Counted from the first letter of the stretch, positions 33,115 to 41,650 are shown. The stretch: 64,000 bases of DNA from Hydrogenobacter sp. T-8 (GCF_011006175.1 NZ_CP048795.1:496001-560000); one strand, 5' to 3'. Notes: generated from the sequence alone by a model not told the origin. Translations and numbers: made by a program.

Positions 33115-33662
33115 TCAAGCCATCTTAGGGTTATCTCAAAGCCTTCTCTATCCTTTGGCTTTTTCTTTATTTTTGGCTTTTTTGAACCTTTCCCAGGAGT
33201 ATCCCAGTCGTAGTAGGCAACGATTATCTCGTTCCTCGGGTCGATAACCCTTGCCCTTTCAAAGTAAACTACTGCGTCATCATCCCTACCCATATATAAA
33301 AGGGTTAAGCCTATAGTGGCGTTTACTCTTGCCTGCCAACCCCTATCTGGTGAATATCTTAAGGCAAGAAAAAACCTGTCGTATGCCCTGCTGTAGTATC
33401 CACACATGCCCTCCGCAACACCAAGCCAGTATAAGGCTTCAAAGTTGTTGGGGTTTTTCTCAAGAGCCTTTTCAAACTCCTTTATAGCCTTCCCACAGTT
33501 GCCCTTTCGCAGGTGCTTTTTCCCGTTTTCAAGAGCCTTGTCTGAAGCGACAATTAAACCTGGAGGTCTTGAAGGGGGTGGTGTATCTCCCACCAAAACT
33601 GTGGTCTTTTCCGCACAGGCAAAGGCAAAAAGGAAGGTTAGAGTAATTATTTTAAACTTCAT
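33111..33662 (-). CDS. TPR-containing probable lipoprotein
   Basis: 183 aa from ATG 33662. Short hydrophobic signal (MKFKIITLTFLFAFACAEK) with a possible lipobox AFAC; mature N-terminus at Cys15. Contains about three tetratricopeptide repeats in residues ~40-140 (KHLRKGNCGKAIKEFEKALE, NNFEALYWLGVAEGMCGYYS, INATIGLTLLYMGRDDDAVV-like). The C-terminus is basic (KGSKKPKIKKKPKDREG). Probably a periplasmic or outer-membrane-linked scaffold. The stop shares bases with the convergent kinase-like gene (CTAA). Confidence 0.72.
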   Translation of the reverse strand: MKFKIITLTFLFAFACAEKTTVLVGDTPPPSRPPGLIVASDKALENGKKHLRKGNCGKAIKEFEKALEKNPNNFEALYWLGVAEGMCGYYSRAYDRFFLALRYSPDRGWQARVNATIGLTLLYMGRDDDAVVYFERARVIDPRNEIIVAYYDWDTPGKGSKKPKIKKKPKDREGFEITLRWLD

Positions 33663-34215
33663 GTAGTTTATTATAGCTTCTATCACCTAAATCTTCAACC
33701 TTTTTCCAGCCCTTAGAACCTTTAATGTAAAAATCTTCAACCCTTCTGAAGTTTAATTTCCTGAGCTTTTTATACTCCTGAAAGTTTTCAAGAAAGCTCT
33801 CAAGATGCTCCTTTGAATCAAAGTAGAGCAAGTCTTTGCCCTCTCTTGCCACAGCATAATCATCTTCGGACTTTACAAAACCACCACACACCGGACACCT
33901 TACTCCTTTTGGAGGAGGCGGTGGTGGTTTTATCCTAAACTCCCTCTTTTCCATAAAGGCGTAGAAGGCTATGGCAATAACCAAAGAAAAAACAAAAACA
34001 TCAACCGCAAAAGAAGCAAATGGAGAGAGGAAATTTCCCAAATAGCCAAATATGGAGATAAGTATACCACCCACAGTTACGCCTGCGGTAAGGAATACAT
34101 GCTTAATAGCCACACCCTTAAAGACAAAAAGAAGCACCACACCAAAGCTGAACATCTCCAAGAGCCTTGCAACTACTATAAGTATGTGCCCAAGCGTGAC
34201 CGCATCAAAGCTCAT
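33652..34215 (-). CDS. Membrane protein with NosL-like C-terminal domain
   Basis: 187 aa. Residues 1-85: three hydrophobic helices (HILIVVARLLEMFSFGVVLL, HVFLTAGVTVGGILISIFGY, FAVDVFVFSLVIAIAFYAF), then a poly-Pro linker (KPPPPPPKG). Residues ~105-165: GVRCPVCGGFVKSEDDYAVA and KDLLYFDSKEHLESFLENFQ, resembling NosL, a copper-binding accessory lipoprotein with a CxxC-type motif and 'yFDs..dl..yl'. Placed just downstream of the cytochrome oxidase operon, it may aid copper delivery. The membrane domain resembles DUF1622-like proteins weakly. Function unproven. Confidence 0.62.
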   Translation of the reverse strand: MSFDAVTLGHILIVVARLLEMFSFGVVLLFVFKGVAIKHVFLTAGVTVGGILISIFGYLGNFLSPFASFAVDVFVFSLVIAIAFYAFMEKREFRIKPPPPPPKGVRCPVCGGFVKSEDDYAVAREGKDLLYFDSKEHLESFLENFQEYKKLRKLNFRRVEDFYIKGSKGWKKVEDLGDRSYNKLHEV

Positions 34216-34394
34216 TTTGTTGGGTCTTTCTCGTGCCTTATATAGGGCACGTTTTTTATGTTCTTAAGCCTGTTAATAAAATATTCTCTGTTTTTCTCAG
34301 AAAGGATCATCCCCAAAAGCCCAGTTAGGAAACCTCCGAGGACTATAAGCCCAACTATGATACCCGTCAGCTTCTTTTTTTGCTCTTGGGTCAT
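34212..34394 (-). CDS. Small single-pass membrane protein, 60 aa
   Basis: 60 aa from ATG 34394, with SD GGAGGT 7 nt upstream. One TM helix (GIIVGLIVLGGFLTGLLGMIL) and a basic cytoplasmic tail. No family recognised; small membrane proteins of this sort often accompany haem-copper oxidases. Its stop overlaps the NosL-like gene start by 4 bases (ATGA). It is separated from coxA by a terminator, so it may have its own promoter. Confidence 0.65.
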   Translation of the reverse strand: MTQEQKKKLTGIIVGLIVLGGFLTGLLGMILSEKNREYFINRLKNIKNVPYIRHEKDPTK

Positions 34395-34420
34395 ATAATA
34401 TACCTCCATATTTAAAAAAT

Positions 34421-34445
34421 AAAAAGAGCTCCCCAGATGGGGAGC
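34421..34445 (-). terminator. Intrinsic terminator of the coxC-sco-coxB-coxA operon
   Basis: On the minus strand a perfect 7-bp GC-rich hairpin (GCTCCCC / GGGGAGC, 4-nt loop, 34428-34445) lies 24 nt after the coxA stop and is followed by CTTTTTATTTTTT, a good U-tract. Orientation and position fit termination of the oxidase operon. Confidence 0.8.
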
Positions 34446-34469
34446 AAAAGTATAAGGTGCACCACCACT

Positions 34470-36119
34470 TTAAATATGCGTATGGTATCCCTTGTAGTAA
34501 GCATAGGGGTGCCAGTCGTCAGGAACTTCCACTGGATACTTTTTAAAGTTATTAGGTCCTACCGGTGTGGTTGTCATGCTCCACTCAAGGGATGGAGACT
34601 TCCATGGGTTTTCCTCTGCCTTTGGACCACCAAGGCTCTTTATCCAGTTAATAAGAGATAGGAGTATAGCCACTGTCATTATGAGAGCACCGACAGTCTG
34701 TATTTGCATGAGCTGAACCCATTCTGGAATAGGTGGATAGTCAGGATATCTCCTTGGCATTCCATGAACCATTCCCATATACATTTGGAAGAAGAACATT
34801 ATATTGGCACCTATGAGCATGAGCCAGAAGCTGAGCTTTCCAAGACCCTCTGAATACATCCTTCCAGTAACCTTTGGATACCAGTAGTATATTCCGCTGA
34901 AAGCTCCAAAGGTAAGAGCCATGCCAAGCACATAGTGGAAGTGCCCTACTATAAACAGAGAATCAGATATACCGAGGTCTATGGAGACCATGGCGTTTGG
35001 AATACCTGTGAGACCACCTATTAGGAACATGAGAATACCACCAAAAGTAAAGAGCATGGGTGTGTTATACCTTATGGAAGCTTTATGCAACGTAGCAACC
35101 CAGTTGAATATCTTTATACCCGTAGGAACACCCACAAAAAGAGTTGTGTAAGAGAAGAGAACCCTTAGCCAGTCTGGCACGCCGGAAACAAACATGTGGT
35201 GAACCCATGTCTCAAAGCCTACGAAGGCTATGGCGTATATGGCGAGAGCCATGGATATGTATCCAAAAATTGGCTTTCTTGACATTGTGGAAATAACTTC
35301 AGAAAACACCCCAAAGGCAGGAAGTATCATCACATAAACAACTGGGTGGGAGTAGAACCATAGAAGATGCTGGTAAAGTAGTGGGTCTCCACCAAGCATA
35401 GGATTGTAGAAGTTTGTGCCAAGATACTTATCGGTAAAGAGAAGTATGACACTACCCATGAGAGATGGCACACCAAAGAGCTGTATAAGACTTGCTGCCA
35501 TTATGGCATGCACAAAGAGGTTGAGCTTTGTCCAACCTATACCCTTTGCTCTCATGCTCACTATGGTGGTTATCATGTTAACAGAGCCACCTGTAGAAGA
35601 TATGCCATAAAGAAGAACTATAAGGACATAAAGAGAAGTTGGTCCTGCGTTGTCGTTCATGGAGTAGGGTGCATAACCAGTCCAGAGCATCTTAATCCAG
35701 TTGCCCGGTATAAGGGTAAGCAAAACCAAAAGGCTTGCACCAAAGAAGGACCAGTAGCTGAAGGCATTAAGCCTTGGGAAGGCAACGTCTCTTGCACCTA
35801 TCATAAGAGGGACTAAAAAGTTAGCAAAACCGCCCATCCAGACATTCACAGCCCACCAAAGAAGCATTACAGCTCCATGACCTGTGAGGATATAGTTATA
35901 CAGGTCTGTGCCTTCTTGTCCAAACAAACCGGGTAGCTGAATGCCCGGAGCGCTTTGCTCAAACCTTATGATAAGACCAAAAAGCCCCGCTACTATGAAG
36001 AAGATAAGGGAAGTAATAAAGTAAAGCATACCTATCTTTTTGTGGTCGGTGGTAAAGACCCACTCTTTGAGAGTGGCACCGTACCACGTTCCCGCTGGTG
36101 GCACATGTGCTACTGCCAT
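34470..36119 (-). CDS. coxA: Cytochrome c oxidase subunit I (A2-type haem-copper oxidase)
   Basis: 549 aa, ~12 TM helices. Catalytic subunit reducing O2. Low-spin haem and CuB ligands: LTGHGAVMLLWW (His in TM2), WFYSHPVVYVMILPAFG (His plus cross-linked Tyr in TM6), FVGFETWVHHMFVSG (two His, CuB), and VGHFHYVLG (haem a/a3 His). The TM6 motif is YSHPVVY: it has the Tyr-Ser pair and no Glu, as in A2-type oxidases, rather than GHPEVY of A1. Last gene of the operon, ended by a terminator. Start follows SD AGGAGGT. Confidence 0.95.
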   Translation of the reverse strand: MAVAHVPPAGTWYGATLKEWVFTTDHKKIGMLYFITSLIFFIVAGLFGLIIRFEQSAPGIQLPGLFGQEGTDLYNYILTGHGAVMLLWWAVNVWMGGFANFLVPLMIGARDVAFPRLNAFSYWSFFGASLLVLLTLIPGNWIKMLWTGYAPYSMNDNAGPTSLYVLIVLLYGISSTGGSVNMITTIVSMRAKGIGWTKLNLFVHAIMAASLIQLFGVPSLMGSVILLFTDKYLGTNFYNPMLGGDPLLYQHLLWFYSHPVVYVMILPAFGVFSEVISTMSRKPIFGYISMALAIYAIAFVGFETWVHHMFVSGVPDWLRVLFSYTTLFVGVPTGIKIFNWVATLHKASIRYNTPMLFTFGGILMFLIGGLTGIPNAMVSIDLGISDSLFIVGHFHYVLGMALTFGAFSGIYYWYPKVTGRMYSEGLGKLSFWLMLIGANIMFFFQMYMGMVHGMPRRYPDYPPIPEWVQLMQIQTVGALIMTVAILLSLINWIKSLGGPKAEENPWKSPSLEWSMTTTPVGPNNFKKYPVEVPDDWHPYAYYKGYHTHI

Positions 36120-36138
36120 GACATACCTCCTTTAGTTT

Positions 36139-36918
36139 TTATTGTTGAACCGGCTGAGCCGGCTCATTTGCAGGAGCTGTTTGCTGGGCTTCTTGCCCTC
36201 CCAGCCACTTGTTGAATTCATCCTCAGATACAACCTTTAGGACGCTTGCCATCCTTGAGTGCCATGTTCCGCAGTATTCTCTGCAGAAAACCCAGTATTC
36301 ACCGGGCTTGTTGAACTGGAACCAAAGCTTTGTAATCCTTCCAGGAACACAGTCCTCTGTGACCCTTGCCTCGTGGACAAAAAAGGAGTGTATTACATCC
36401 CTTGAGGTGCAATATACCTTAATAGGCTTGCCTGCAGGTATGTATGCTTTTGCGGAATCGTCAATCTTTTCTGGCATCAGGTATATGTTCTTCTCGGGGT
36501 CGGCTACTTGATTGAAAAAGGTGTAGACCTTCTTACCGTTTGGATACTCAAACTCCCAACCCCACATGAAGGCGGTAACCTTTATCTCTAATGCACCCTC
36601 GGGAGCATTTCTCTGCTTTACAAAGTTAGCAAAAGAGTAGGTTCCTAGAAAGAGGACTATTATGGTAGGTATGACGGTCCAGACTATCTCTATTGCGGTG
36701 TTTCCCTCAATGTGAGCACCTTCTTCGTTTTCTTTTGGTCTGTAGCGGTATTTGACCATGAAGTAGATAGAAGGCACAGCGACTATGATGTATATGGCTA
36801 CCGCCACCCAGAACCATACAGTTACAGAGTTTTCCCAGTAGGCTCTTGGGTAGGCAAGTATGTCCTCTTTTGCCATGGCTGTTCCTACCAACAAAAGCAG
36901 GCTCAAGAGGTTTTTCAT
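36139..36918 (-). CDS. coxB: Cytochrome c oxidase subunit II (CuA)
   Basis: 259 aa. Signal peptide (MKNLLSLLLLVGTAMA), two TM helices (~28-50 and ~75-95, with IEIVWTVIPTIIVLFLG), then a periplasmic cupredoxin domain. The CuA site is complete: His in DVIHSFFV and CREYCGTWHSRM (CX3CX3HX2M). A Gln/Pro-rich tail (QQTAPANEPAQPVQQ) ends the protein; there is no fused cytochrome c domain, so a separate cytochrome c donates electrons. Overlaps sco by 4 bases. Confidence 0.95.
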   Translation of the reverse strand: MKNLLSLLLLVGTAMAKEDILAYPRAYWENSVTVWFWVAVAIYIIVAVPSIYFMVKYRYRPKENEEGAHIEGNTAIEIVWTVIPTIIVLFLGTYSFANFVKQRNAPEGALEIKVTAFMWGWEFEYPNGKKVYTFFNQVADPEKNIYLMPEKIDDSAKAYIPAGKPIKVYCTSRDVIHSFFVHEARVTEDCVPGRITKLWFQFNKPGEYWVFCREYCGTWHSRMASVLKVVSEDEFNKWLGGQEAQQTAPANEPAQPVQQ

Positions 36919-37685
36919 GTTTTAACCTCCTTTTTCTTTCTTACTATGGCATGGAGCAAGGTGAGGCTTGCAAGCATAGCCCCACCAAAGGCAAAGATTA
37001 TGGCTGGGTTAAGTCCATACTTTCCCGTGTTTGGGTCATACCTGTAGCACACCATATAGGCAACATCCACTATGGTGTTTTTCGTTATCCTAAAGGTTTC
37101 AGCCTCTGCAAGGGCAATACGAAAGTCCCTTTCTTTTGGAGATATGCCATAAAGATACCTAACTATCTTCCCATCTGGAGCTATGAATATCACCACATTA
37201 GGATGAACAAAGACCCTATCCTGACGAGAATAGAAAAACCTATAACCCAAGGATTGGGTGAGTTTTTGAATTTGGTCCTCCTTCATTATACCAAAGGTCC
37301 ATTTTGGATTTTCTACACCAAGCTGAGCCTTGAACCTCTTTATATCTTCAAGAGTGTCTTCCTTATCAAAGGAAAGCACCAGAAGGTTCGCATCTTTTCC
37401 AAGTCCCTTGGTAGCTTCAAGGGCGGACTTGACTATGAGAGGGCAGGCGGAATCGCAGGTAAAGTAGGCAAGTATCAGAGCTGTGGGCTTACCCTTTATG
37501 AGGTCATAGAGCTTTTGTCTTTTTCCATCTTCCCTTGTAAACTCCACATCCGCAACCTTGTTTCCGAGATACTTCTCTTCTTCTATCTGCATTATAGTTG
37601 CATCAAACATACTTGGAGTATTCTTAGGTTGGGGTGTGCCAAAGGTAAAGACCCAAAACAGGAAAAGAAGGACTATAACCCTCAT
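36915..37685 (-). CDS. SCO1/SenC copper chaperone with C-terminal membrane anchor
   Basis: 256 aa. N-terminal signal/TM (MRVIVLLFLFWVFTFG), thioredoxin-like domain with the copper site CDSAC (CX3C, in AYFTCDSACPLI) and distal His in VHPNVVIF. Unusually for SCO proteins there is an extra C-terminal TM helix (AIIFAFGGAMLASLTLLHAI) and a basic end. Inserts copper into CuA of subunit II, encoded directly after it with a 4-base overlap. The operon order coxC-sco-coxB-coxA supports this role. Confidence 0.9.
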   Translation of the reverse strand: MRVIVLLFLFWVFTFGTPQPKNTPSMFDATIMQIEEEKYLGNKVADVEFTREDGKRQKLYDLIKGKPTALILAYFTCDSACPLIVKSALEATKGLGKDANLLVLSFDKEDTLEDIKRFKAQLGVENPKWTFGIMKEDQIQKLTQSLGYRFFYSRQDRVFVHPNVVIFIAPDGKIVRYLYGISPKERDFRIALAEAETFRITKNTIVDVAYMVCYRYDPNTGKYGLNPAIIFAFGGAMLASLTLLHAIVRKKKEVKT

Positions 37686-37688
37686 GGC

Positions 37689-38465
37689 TTAGAACTTACC
37701 ATAAGAACCTACAATGTAAGCAGTGCCTGCCACGAGTAACCAAGCAAGGTCTACAAAGTGCCAGTAATAGCTCGCCGCTCTTGCAGGCGTCTTCTTGTTA
37801 AGAGCCTTTCCACTATTTATTAGAAGTATCAGCTGCATAAAAAGACCCACAAGCACGTGAGAAGCGTGAACTCCTGTGAGCATGTAAAAGCCTGTTCCAT
37901 ACATGTTTGCACTTATGGTAAAGCCCTTGTGCCAAAGATGTAGCCATTCCCAAGCGTGTATTACCAAGAAGGCAGCACCCAGAACCATAGTTGCCAAAAG
38001 CCACATTCTGTAGCCTCCAAGGTCTCCATGCTCTATACTATGCTCTGCCTTCCATATGGTGTAGCTGGAGGTCCAGAGGATAAGAGTGAGAAGTGCTACA
38101 AGTGCTAGGTTCATACCCCCCTCTGGTATCCATTCCCTAACCCATACATCCGCATGGGTTGCCCTCGCCATCCAAAAGCCTGCAAAGATTGTTCCGAATA
38201 TAACCACTTCCGCAAAGACAAACCACACAATACCTTGAAAGCCAAGCCCTTCGTCATGACCCTTCGAGAAGTATTCATTAGCCCAGCCTGCGATACCGAT
38301 CGCCAACAGGGCTAAACCTATACCACCTGACAAAACCGCCAGAAGGGCAAGCTTCCAGGTGAAATAGGCTATGGCAGCAAGGGACAGAAAAAAGGTTGAT
38401 AAACCTACGGGCAGTGCCCATACGCTGGTTTCGTGGTGCGCCGCATGGGTTCCCTCGTGCGCCAT
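37689..38465 (-). CDS. coxC: Cytochrome c oxidase subunit III
   Basis: 258 aa from ATG 38465, preceded by SD GGAGGTG (the frame opens 23 codons earlier, inside the promoter, without family similarity). Seven TM helices; conserved blocks include FVFAEVVIFGTIFAGFWMAR, LILWTSSYTIWKAE, GTGFYMLTGVHASHVLVGLF and SYYWHFVDLAWLLV. His-rich N-terminus (AHEGTHAAHHETS). First gene of the oxidase operon. Confidence 0.94.
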   Translation of the reverse strand: MAHEGTHAAHHETSVWALPVGLSTFFLSLAAIAYFTWKLALLAVLSGGIGLALLAIGIAGWANEYFSKGHDEGLGFQGIVWFVFAEVVIFGTIFAGFWMARATHADVWVREWIPEGGMNLALVALLTLILWTSSYTIWKAEHSIEHGDLGGYRMWLLATMVLGAAFLVIHAWEWLHLWHKGFTISANMYGTGFYMLTGVHASHVLVGLFMQLILLINSGKALNKKTPARAASYYWHFVDLAWLLVAGTAYIVGSYGKF

Positions 38466-38493
38466 TTTTTCACCTCCTTTGTGAGTTTTACTA

Positions 38494-38507
38494 ATGATAT
38501 AAATCAT
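38494..38507. promoter_or_regulatory. FNR/CRP-family-like palindrome overlapping the cox -10
   Basis: ATGATATAAATCAT contains the perfect dyad TGAT-N4-ATCA, the core of FNR sites (TTGATNNNNATCAA). It covers the -10 region of the cox promoter, a position from which an FNR/CRP-type factor would repress. No such regulator gene is in the window. Prediction only. Confidence 0.4.
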
Positions 38508-38524
38508 TTTTACTCTTTTGTCAA
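38496..38524 (-). promoter_or_regulatory. Sigma-70-type promoter of the cox operon
   Basis: On the minus strand, -35 TTGACA (38524-38519, perfect consensus), 17-bp spacer, -10 TATATC (38501-38496). The transcript would begin about 20 nt before the coxC SD. It is one of the few full-consensus -35 boxes in this window and points to a strong, regulated promoter. Confidence 0.65.
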
Positions 38525-38648
38525 GTGTTATCAATTAATAATATTTCAAGATAGTAAGATTTTAAGATGTAAAAATCTGTTATTAGAAACTTGCATTCAC
38601 AAAGAATATGCTCTAAAATTTTCAAAAAAAATCCAAAGGAGGTGTATC

Positions 38649-39353
38649 ATGGGAAGAATGATATCTTTTAAGAAAAACGGAGTGGAGGTCTCAGGCTATC
38701 TTTCCGAGCCAGAGTTTGGAAAGGGTCCTATGGTTTTTGTGTTTCACGAGTGGTGGGGGCTTGTGGACCACATTAAAGATGTGTGCGACAGGTATGCAAA
38801 GGAAGGCTTTTATGCCTTTGGTATTGACCTGTATAAGGGTAAAACTGCCAGCGACCCAGAAAATGCAGGCAAGCTCATGCAAGACCTTTTCCAAAACAGG
38901 CTCTCTGAGGCGGAGAATATGGTAAGGGCTTCCATTGAATACTTTAGGGAACAAGACATGGGTTATGTGGCGAGGGTGGGTGAGTTTATGCTTGGCGGAA
39001 CTGGCTTTTGCTGTGGAGGTACGTGCACATGGTATTTTGGGGCAAAGTTTGCAGAAGACTTTAAGGCCCTTGTGCCATACTACGGTCTTTATTCCATAGT
39101 TCCCATAGACTTTTCAAAGATAAAAGCTCCAGTCCTTGCCATACACGCTGGCAAAGATGCCTTTATACCTCTCTCAGAGGTGGTAAAGGCTATAGAAGAG
39201 TGTAATAAACACGGAATAGATGCGCAGTTTTTAATCTATTCTGGTGTAGACCATGCCTTCTTCAACAACACAAGACCTGAAGTTTACCACGAAGAATACG
39301 CTAATGATGTGTGGGAGAAGACTATAGCCTTTTTCAATAAGCACCTTAAATGA
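38649..39353 (+). CDS. Dienelactone hydrolase-family alpha/beta hydrolase
   Basis: 234 aa from ATG 38649 with SD GGAGGTG (frame opens far upstream through the cox promoter, which is not coding). Catalytic triad of the DLH family: nucleophile Cys in GTGFCCGGTCTW, Asp in HAGKDAFIP, His in SGVDHAFFN; oxyanion region FHEWWGLVDHIKDVCDRYA. The natural substrate is likely some lactone or ester rather than a chloroaromatic product. Its TGA overlaps the cstA ATG (ATGA), so the two are coupled. Confidence 0.88.
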   Translation: MGRMISFKKNGVEVSGYLSEPEFGKGPMVFVFHEWWGLVDHIKDVCDRYAKEGFYAFGIDLYKGKTASDPENAGKLMQDLFQNRLSEAENMVRASIEYFREQDMGYVARVGEFMLGGTGFCCGGTCTWYFGAKFAEDFKALVPYYGLYSIVPIDFSKIKAPVLAIHAGKDAFIPLSEVVKAIEECNKHGIDAQFLIYSGVDHAFFNNTRPEVYHEEYANDVWEKTIAFFNKHLK

Positions 39354-41362
39354 CATGGAAGGATAGGCTAATTTTACTTGGGTTTTCTGTATTGGGTGCT
39401 TTTGCTTTTGGGGTGCTTGCCCTCTCAAGGGGTGAGCCTGTGGGTGCAGTGTGGCTTCTGATAGCAACGTTCTGCGCTTACATTATAGGCTACAGATATT
39501 ACTCTTACTTCATAGCTTACAAGGCCTTTCAAATAGATGACAACAACCCCACGCCCGCCCATAGGTTCTACAACGGTCTTGATTATGTGCCTACCAACAA
39601 GTGGGTGCTCTTTGGTCATCATTTTGCCTCCATATCGGGTGCAGGTCCTCTTGTGGGTCCTGTGCTGGCAGCACAGATGGGATACATGCCAGGGACTCTT
39701 TGGATACTTCTTGGTGCGGTTCTGGCTGGCACAGTTCAAGATATGGTGGTGCTAACCATTTCCATGCGTAAGGGTGGGAAGAGCTTGGGTCAAATTGCAA
39801 AGGAAGAGCTGGGAAAGGTGGGTGGGCTTATAACCCTCTTGGTCATATACAGCATCCTTATCATACTTCTTGCGGTTCTTGGTCTTGTGGTTATAAAGGC
39901 ATTGGCAGAAAGCCCATGGGCAACCTTTTCCGTTTTCATGACCATACCCATTGCCATGCTTATGGGCATTTATATGTGGCATATAAGACCTGGTGCGGTG
40001 CTACAGTCCTTTATCTTTGGCGTGGTGGCACTCTTGATAAGTCTCTATGTAGGCAGGCTTGTAGCACAACACGAAACCCTTGCCAAGCTCTTTACACTCT
40101 CTGAAGCCCAGCTTGCTATAGCCTTGATGGTCTATGGCTTTTTTGCCTCCGTTTTACCTGTTTGGCTCTTGCTTGCACCAAGAGATTACCTTAGCACCTT
40201 TTTAAAGCTGGGAACTATTATCCTTATTGCCATTGCAGTGGCGATAGCAAACCCACAGATAAAGATGCCTGCCTTTACGCAGTATGCCTTTACCGGCTAC
40301 GGTCCCGTTTGGAAAGGAGACCTCTTTCCCTTTCTCTTTATAACCATTGCATGCGGTGCGGTATCTGGCTTTCATGCACTTATATCTTCTGGAACATCAC
40401 CTAAGATGCTTGACAAAGAAAGCCATGTAAGACTTGTAGGCTATGGGGGCATGCTGGGCGAGTCCTTTGTGGCTATCATGGCACTCATCGCTGCTGTTTC
40501 TATGGAGCCAGGTCTCTACTTTGCCATAAACAGCCCAGCCTCAGAGATAGGCAAAACGGTTCAAGAAGCAGCGCAGAAGATATCCAGCTGGGGCTTTTAT
40601 ATAACACCCGAATACCTTGAAGAGATAGCGAGAAAAATTGAAGAGCCCACCATTCTTTCAAGAACTGGTGGAGCACCAGCCCTTGCTATAGGCATGGCTC
40701 TTATATTCACAAAGATAACAGGCGAAGCCCTGCTTGCCTTCTGGTATCACTTTGCCATACTCTTTGAAGCGGTTTTCATCCTCACTACCATAGACACAGG
40801 AACAAGAGTGGGCAGGTATATTCTTCAAGACCTGCTTTCTGGAATATCTTCTACCTTTAGGGACTACAGAAACCTCTGGGTAAATGTGCTTACCAGTGGT
40901 ATAACGGTAGCAGGCTGGGGATACTTTCTCTATGTGGGAGTTATTGACCCTTATGGAGGCATAAAAACCCTCTGGCCCCTCTTTGGCATATCCAACCAGC
41001 TTTTGGCAACCACCGCCCTAGTTGTCGCAACCATTTATATGGTAAACAGCGGAAAACTAAAATACGCATGGATAACTGGTCTTCCTGCAATTTTCCTTAC
41101 GGTAAACACTATAAGTGCTGGTCTTATAAGAGTTTTTCACCCAGATAAGGCAATAGGCTTTCTGGCTCAGGCAGAGTTTTTAAAGAAAGCTATAAGTTTG
41201 GGTAAACTACCTGCGACTATTCCAAGTATAGATATAGCTTATAGAGTTATCTTTAACAACTATGTAAACGCCTTTATGGCAATTTTGTATGTCTCCCTCG
41301 TGCTATGTGTCATAGCCATAGCCTTGTATAGGGTCTTTGTTGTTGTAAAGAAGCCAAGTTAA
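39350..41362 (+). CDS. cstA: CstA/BtsT-family carbon starvation (pyruvate/peptide) transporter
   Basis: 670 aa, ~16-18 TM helices. Family hallmarks: AHRFYNGLDYVPTNKWVLFG, HHFASISGAGPLVGPVLAAQ, MGYMPGTLWILLGAVLAGTV, SGTSPKMLDKESHVRLVGYG and LTTIDTGTRVGRYILQD. Characterised members import pyruvate or peptides during carbon limitation. Follows the dienelactone hydrolase gene in the same transcript. The TAA shares bases with the stop of the opposite coiled-coil gene (TTAA). Confidence 0.92.
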   Translation: MTWKDRLILLGFSVLGAFAFGVLALSRGEPVGAVWLLIATFCAYIIGYRYYSYFIAYKAFQIDDNNPTPAHRFYNGLDYVPTNKWVLFGHHFASISGAGPLVGPVLAAQMGYMPGTLWILLGAVLAGTVQDMVVLTISMRKGGKSLGQIAKEELGKVGGLITLLVIYSILIILLAVLGLVVIKALAESPWATFSVFMTIPIAMLMGIYMWHIRPGAVLQSFIFGVVALLISLYVGRLVAQHETLAKLFTLSEAQLAIALMVYGFFASVLPVWLLLAPRDYLSTFLKLGTIILIAIAVAIANPQIKMPAFTQYAFTGYGPVWKGDLFPFLFITIACGAVSGFHALISSGTSPKMLDKESHVRLVGYGGMLGESFVAIMALIAAVSMEPGLYFAINSPASEIGKTVQEAAQKISSWGFYITPEYLEEIARKIEEPTILSRTGGAPALAIGMALIFTKITGEALLAFWYHFAILFEAVFILTTIDTGTRVGRYILQDLLSGISSTFRDYRNLWVNVLTSGITVAGWGYFLYVGVIDPYGGIKTLWPLFGISNQLLATTALVVATIYMVNSGKLKYAWITGLPAIFLTVNTISAGLIRVFHPDKAIGFLAQAEFLKKAISLGKLPATIPSIDIAYRVIFNNYVNAFMAILYVSLVLCVIAIALYRVFVVVKKPS

Positions 41363-41610
41363 TCTCCACTTTTTTGAGGAACTTCAAGAAACTTGTATAA
41401 AAGTTGTCTTATTTCTCTTATCTCTTCTTCTATCTTGTCAAAGCGTCTGCTAACGTCCGCTTTTAGTTCATCTATTCTTTTACTGGTCTCGTCTATTCTC
41501 TTGTTGGTATCATCTATTCTTTTATTAATAAGCCCGGCAACTAAGCCAAGCACTACTGCGTGTGCAGTTATTACGCTTAGGATTATAGTCAAAGCAGTTT
41601 GCCATTCCAT
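41359..41610 (-). CDS. Small TM plus coiled-coil protein (copy 1 of a tandem duplication)
   Basis: 83 aa. N-terminal TM helix (MEWQTALTIILSVITAHAVV LGLVAGL), then a charged coiled coil with a 7-residue period (KRIDDTN-KRIDETS-KRIDELK) and a C-terminal block EEIREIRQLLYKFLEVPQK. No family recognised with certainty; resembles small membrane-anchored coiled-coil proteins (haemolysin XhlA/DUF-like). It has one heptad more than copy 2. Own promoter upstream. Confidence 0.7.
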   Translation of the reverse strand: MEWQTALTIILSVITAHAVVLGLVAGLINKRIDDTNKRIDETSKRIDELKADVSRRFDKIEEEIREIRQLLYKFLEVPQKSGD

Positions 41611-41617
41611 AAAGGTT

Positions 41618-41647
41618 AATATATACCCTTAGCTCCTCTTAAGTCAA
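41618..41647 (-). promoter_or_regulatory. Promoter of coiled-coil copy 1
   Basis: Minus strand: -35 TTGACT (41647-41642), 18-bp spacer, -10 TATATT (41623-41618), 7 nt before ATG 41610. Same layout as the promoter of copy 2. Confidence 0.5.
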
Positions 41648-41650
41648 ATT

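Noticed and set aside
36846-37739. Long plus-strand ORF (297 codons) opposite coxB/sco/coxC
   Set aside because: Antisense to three clear oxidase-operon genes; composition and lack of any motif mark it as a shadow frame.
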